Source of the DNA: Vibrio ponticus
Lineage (GTDB): Bacteria; Pseudomonadota; Gammaproteobacteria; Enterobacterales; Vibrionaceae
Direction of reading: 5' to 3'
NCBI RefSeq assembly: GCF_009938225.1
Contig: NZ_AP019657.1
Location: forward strand, 992,001 to 1,056,000
Length of the DNA: 64,000 nt
Made by a program: the position numbers and the translations under genes. Each line of letters starts with the position of its first letter. Within the stretch, counting starts at the first letter, position 1. Shown here piece by piece: positions 61,161 through 64,000 of this stretch. The notes beneath the pieces were generated by a model. The model saw only the letters and a program-made list of their open reading frames with translations. It was not told where the DNA came from and did no database searches.

Positions 61161-61768
61161 TAAAATGACTCTTGCGTAAACAGTTTGGCAAGTTCAACGT
61201 TGTTTTTTACGCCAAGCTTATCCATTGCGTTTGCACGATGAACGTGAACCGTTTTATGGCTTAGGCCAAGCTCAGCAGCAATGGATTTCACATCTAAACC
61301 GCGAGTCAGCAATTGGCACACTTCATTTTCGCGACGAGTGAGGTGAGTCAGCATGGTGGTTTTATCACTTGGCGTCGCTAATTTCAAAGCGATATCCGGC
61401 GTTAGGTAACAACCTCCAGATGCACTGGTTTTAACCGCTTGAATTAACTCATCTGGACTACAACGTTTACTCAGATAACCTTTCGCCCCCAGTTTGAGTG
61501 ATTTTTCGACCATCGCTGGTGAGTCATGCACACTGAGCATGACACAAGCAATACCTGAAGGAATATCGGAGAGTAGGGTAAGCCCACTTTCGTCTGCCAT
61601 CGAGATATCTAAGATCACCACATCAGGCTTGCATGCAGGTAATCCTACTCGAGCTTCTGCTACCGAGCTAAATTCACCTACAACATTCATGTCTGTTTCT
61701 AGGCTCAGCAGTTGAGCAAATCCAGAACGAACAATGACATGGTCATCAACAAGCGCTACGTTAATCAT
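61160..61768 (-). CDS. uhpA: Response regulator UhpA (LuxR/NarL family)
   Basis: From the ATG at 61768 the product has 202 residues and begins [20 protein letters not shown], close to E. coli UhpA from memory. The receiver has the phosphoacceptor in VVILDISM and the lysine in [11 protein letters not shown]. The C-terminal helix-turn-helix reads [15 protein letters not shown] and [19 protein letters not shown]. It activates uhpT. An in-frame ATG 12 bases upstream (61780) is less likely. Confidence 0.92.
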   Translation of the reverse strand: MINVALVDDHVIVRSGFAQLLSLETDMNVVGEFSSVAEARVGLPACKPDVVILDISMADESGLTLLSDIPSGIACVMLSVHDSPAMVEKSLKLGAKGYLSKRCSPDELIQAVKTSASGGCYLTPDIALKLATPSDKTTMLTHLTRRENEVCQLLTRGLDVKSIAAELGLSHKTVHVHRANAMDKLGVKNNVELAKLFTQESF

Positions 61769-61917
61769 CTTAAATACCAAACTTCAGCAATACACAAACG
61801 AAAATGAGCTCAATACCAATTGGCGCGCAATAGGAGACAATCCTTTGGCACCTTTTGATATAGAGAGCTCAATAAGAACCAACAATGATACTAAATTGAC
61901 CGAGTTAATTTAATGAT

Positions 61918-61948
61918 CTCGCGCGCTTTGACTGGCAAAGCGCGCGAG
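61918..61948 (-). terminator. Terminator of uhpT
   Basis: CTCGCGCGCTTTG (61918-61930) and CAAAGCGCGCGAG (61936-61948) make a 13-bp stem with a 5-base loop just after the uhpT stop on the minus strand. A weak T-rich stretch follows. It separates uhpT from uhpABC. Confidence 0.7.
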
Positions 61949-61952
61949 TTGG

Positions 61953-63350
61953 TTAAGCTTGGTTTTCTGTAAGTTCAAGCTTCTTCTTGTTTTGACGAAT
62001 CTTTTTCTCTTCCGCGATAGCGACGAAAGCAAGCAAAACAATACAAATCATGGCGGAGGTATCTAGGGCTGCGAATGTGCCTTTCCAACCAGTTAGGCCG
62101 AAGATTGGCGTACCGTCTGCAATCATACCTAGACCTAGCTTGGCGAAGCTGTCACCAATTAGGTAAGCGAATGTGCCTTTTACACCATCAGCCACACTGA
62201 TCGCTTTTTTAGGAACAAAGCCAACTGCGGCAACACCGATAAGAAGTTGAGGACCAAACACTAGGAAGCCAAGAACAAATAGCGACGCTAGGTACATGAA
62301 CTCGCTTGTTGCGTGTTGGTAGAACTCAAGTGATACGATGATCAAGCCCAAAGAAACACAAGCCACTAGCGCACGGCGACCGTTGGCAAGGTCAGACAGG
62401 TAACCCCACATCAGCGTGCCGACTAGCGCGCCAACTTCGAATAGGGTAAAGCCAGAGATTGCTGCTTCTTTTGATAGCCCCAGTTCTTGGTAAGCGTAAA
62501 CTGTTGACCATTGGTCGATACCGATACGCACGATGTAGAGGAAGATGTTTGCGAAGCAAAGTAGCCAGATCACTTTGTTTTTCAGAACGTATTCAACAAA
62601 GATCTCTTTCTTGGTCATTTGATTTTCTTCAGCCGCTTCATCTTCTTCGCTAACTGTTTCGTCAAATAGTTCTTCTACTTTACCTAGACCGTATGCTTCT
62701 GGAGAGTCACTACCAAAACGCATACCGATAAAACCGACGATGATCGCGATGATAGAAGGGAATACGAACATGCCGATAACGTGACCGTCAAACAGGTAGT
62801 TGGCACCGAATAGAGCCACACCTGCAGCACCTGCACCACCTACGTTGTGCGACATGTTCCAAAGACCTAGGTAAGAACCACGCTTGTTACGCGGTGTCCA
62901 TTTGGTGATGGTTGAGTAACTAGAAGGGCCGCCAGTACTTTGGAAGAAGCCACTTAATCCGTAGAATGCCACCATCAAGAATAAACTTGCGCTGCCGCCA
63001 CCCATACTGAAGCTGAAACCAAGCATTGCCAGACCAGAAAGGATAAGCATGAAAGGAAGGAATTGCTTGGTGTTCTTACCATCGGCGTAGTAGGAAACTA
63101 CGGTTTTACCGATACCGTAAGTAATCGAGAAACCCAGACCGATCAAACCTAGGTCTGTCATCGACAAGCCGTAAGTTGAAATCATGTCGTTTTGCGCGAC
63201 GTTGAAGTTTTTACGAATTAGGTACATGGTCAAATAGCCAATAAATACCACTAGGTAAGATTGGATAAATGGTTTGAACCACATTTTTCTACGCACTTCG
63301 ACAGGAAGGTCGAGGGTAGGCTTCCGGACTTGTTCAAGGAATTTTAACAT
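61953..63350 (-). CDS. uhpT: Hexose-6-phosphate:phosphate antiporter UhpT
   Basis: From the ATG at 63350 the product has 465 residues and starts [20 protein letters not shown], nearly the E. coli UhpT start. Further shared blocks: [31 protein letters not shown] and [17 protein letters not shown]. It exchanges external glucose-6-phosphate and related sugar phosphates for internal phosphate. It is upstream of uhpA on the same strand, opposite to the E. coli order, where uhpT is last. UhpT also brings in fosfomycin in known species. Confidence 0.95.
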   Translation of the reverse strand: MLKFLEQVRKPTLDLPVEVRRKMWFKPFIQSYLVVFIGYLTMYLIRKNFNVAQNDMISTYGLSMTDLGLIGLGFSITYGIGKTVVSYYADGKNTKQFLPFMLILSGLAMLGFSFSMGGGSASLFLMVAFYGLSGFFQSTGGPSSYSTITKWTPRNKRGSYLGLWNMSHNVGGAGAAGVALFGANYLFDGHVIGMFVFPSIIAIIVGFIGMRFGSDSPEAYGLGKVEELFDETVSEEDEAAEENQMTKKEIFVEYVLKNKVIWLLCFANIFLYIVRIGIDQWSTVYAYQELGLSKEAAISGFTLFEVGALVGTLMWGYLSDLANGRRALVACVSLGLIIVSLEFYQHATSEFMYLASLFVLGFLVFGPQLLIGVAAVGFVPKKAISVADGVKGTFAYLIGDSFAKLGLGMIADGTPIFGLTGWKGTFAALDTSAMICIVLLAFVAIAEEKKIRQNKKKLELTENQA

Positions 63351-63460
63351 CGTGAACTCTCTTGTATTAGTGTGATGCACTTGCGTGCTCGCTTTCTTTT
63401 ATCTGCCGGCGATGTTAGAGAGTCCTCTTTTAAATCACATGAGAGGAGGGCTTACTTCAA

Positions 63461-63477
63461 TTAGGGCGAATTCCTAG
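63461..63477 (-). promoter_or_regulatory. Inverted repeat in the uhpT upstream region
   Basis: TTAGG-N7-CCTAG, about 115 bp before the uhpT start. Further down, TCCTCT (63423-63428) pairs with AGAGGA (63442-63447). Either could be a UhpA site; nothing here is diagnostic. Confidence 0.35.
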
Positions 63478-63570
63478 AAAACTACGAATGTGCGAGAAAG
63501 CGTGAAAATCATCACATTCTGTGGGAGGTACCTAGTAGCGAAGAGCATATTTTTGAATCGAGTTCCGTTA

Positions 63571-63717
63571 AGTGAAGAAATTAATCAAAACATTCAGCAG
63601 ATCGCGTCAAATAGTAGTGAAATGGTGCAAATGCTTAATCATGCCGATGAACTGTGCGGACTGTTAGGTACCGAAAGTGATTAACTCAACAGACAGGTTG
63701 ACGAGTTCAAAGTGTAA
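63571..63717 (+). pseudogene. C-terminal relic of a methyl-accepting chemotaxis protein
   Basis: The frame reads SEEINQNIQQIASNSSEMVQML... then, after an in-frame TAA at 63682-63684, LNRQVDEFKV and a second stop at 63715-63717. SEEINQNI and an end in FKV are typical of the last 50 residues of Vibrio chemoreceptors. The upstream signalling, membrane and sensor domains are missing and the stop probably replaced a Gln codon (CAA to TAA). Confidence 0.65.
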
Positions 63718-63722
63718 AAGTA

Positions 63723-63748
63723 AAAAGGTCACGGTTGTGACTTTTTTT
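63723..63748 (+). terminator. Terminator after the chemoreceptor relic
   Basis: GTCAC (63728-63732) and GTGAC (63737-63741) with a GGTT loop, extended by a G-U and A-T pairs and a T run (63742-63748). It has survived after the loss of its gene. Confidence 0.75.
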
Positions 63749-63788
63749 AGTTTTGTGCTGGGTGTTTTCGCATATAAAGGAGTGTGGT

Positions 63789-64000
63789 GTGGAAAAAGTT
63801 TTGGTGAGTTCATGCTTGGTTGGAAATAAAGTGCGCTACAACGCGAGTTGCTTGTCGATTCCTGAGTTTGATTTGAACTGGCTTCAGTCAATATTTGATT
63901 TGGTGGTTTATTGTCCCGAAGTTTCGGCAGGCCTACCTATTCCGAGAGCTCCTGCTGAAATTATCGCGGGAAAAGGGGAAGACGTGCTTAGAGGTTCCTC
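63789..64000 (+). CDS. DUF523-family protein (5' part)
   Basis: A GTG at 63789 with AGGAG at 63778-63782 opens a frame that runs off the window: MEKVLVSSCLVGNKVRYNAS, then YCPEVSAGLPIPRAPAEI. Those blocks (S-C-L-x-G-x2-VRY and CPEV-x-GLP-x-PR) identify DUF523, small cytosolic proteins with conserved cysteines and unknown role. About 70 residues are visible; the rest lies past the end. Confidence 0.85.
   Translation, partial: MEKVLVSSCLVGNKVRYNASCLSIPEFDLNWLQSIFDLVVYCPEVSAGLPIPRAPAEIIAGKGEDVLRGS

Overview
The window reads as a chromosomal segment of a marine gammaproteobacterium, most likely a Vibrio. The reasons are near-complete similarity, from memory of the families, of the uhp and tea proteins to gammaproteobacterial ones, a giant RTX adhesin of the Vibrio/Pseudomonas type, the moderate GC content, and a mosaic of catabolic cassettes, relics and one insertion sequence. 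No rRNA, tRNA, CRISPR array or prophage was recognised.

Layout. 1-2547 is the 3' part of a large formate dehydrogenase fusion protein. A Bax-like glucosaminidase (2678-3586, minus) and a NupC-family nucleoside transporter (4044-5252) follow. The transporter has a long structured leader that looks like a translational riboswitch. An ISL3-type insertion sequence (5300-6589) sits exactly in the T-tract of the transporter's terminator. 6658-15433 is a sialic-acid island: an esterase, an RpiR-type regulator, then nanE, nanK, a YhcH/NanQ protein, a NanT/NanX-type transporter, a NanY-type oxidoreductase, and a secreted sialidase that resembles intramolecular trans-sialidases. Together these point to use of 2,7-anhydro-Neu5Ac; no nanA lyase is in the window. 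The right edge of the island is marked by a truncated membrane-protein relic (about 15539-15800).

16011-23729 encodes a histidine kinase, a sigma-54 activator and an orphan periplasmic binding protein, in overlapping frames. They are followed by a permease and an acyl-CoA ligase behind a good sigma-54 promoter (20587-20602), probably one sensing and uptake unit. 24085-29619 is a compact six-gene operon built on an FtsK/SpoIIIE (EccC-like) ATPase with small WXG100-like helical proteins, a coiled-coil protein and a tail-anchored membrane protein. It has no name that I recognise and is the best candidate for an undescribed system; it is bounded on both sides by terminators sharing the same stem.

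29705-33126 (minus) is teaABCD, an ectoine TRAP transporter with its UspA-type regulator. 33786-46487 is a 4233-residue LapA-like adhesin with a TAAG cleavage motif, seven 139-residue Calx-beta-like repeats, a 1130-residue tandem duplication and an RTX type I secretion tail. 46545-52320 (minus) holds an MFS transporter and an attEFGH-like ABC operon. 52477-57912 carries small genes: two acetyltransferases, a CAP-domain lipoprotein, a YjhX (TopAI) family toxin candidate, and a LysR regulator flanked by two target promoters that share a 15-base motif. 58315-63350 (minus) is uhpT followed by uhpABC, the hexose-phosphate uptake system. The window ends with a relic of a chemoreceptor C-terminus and the start of a DUF523 gene (63789 onward).
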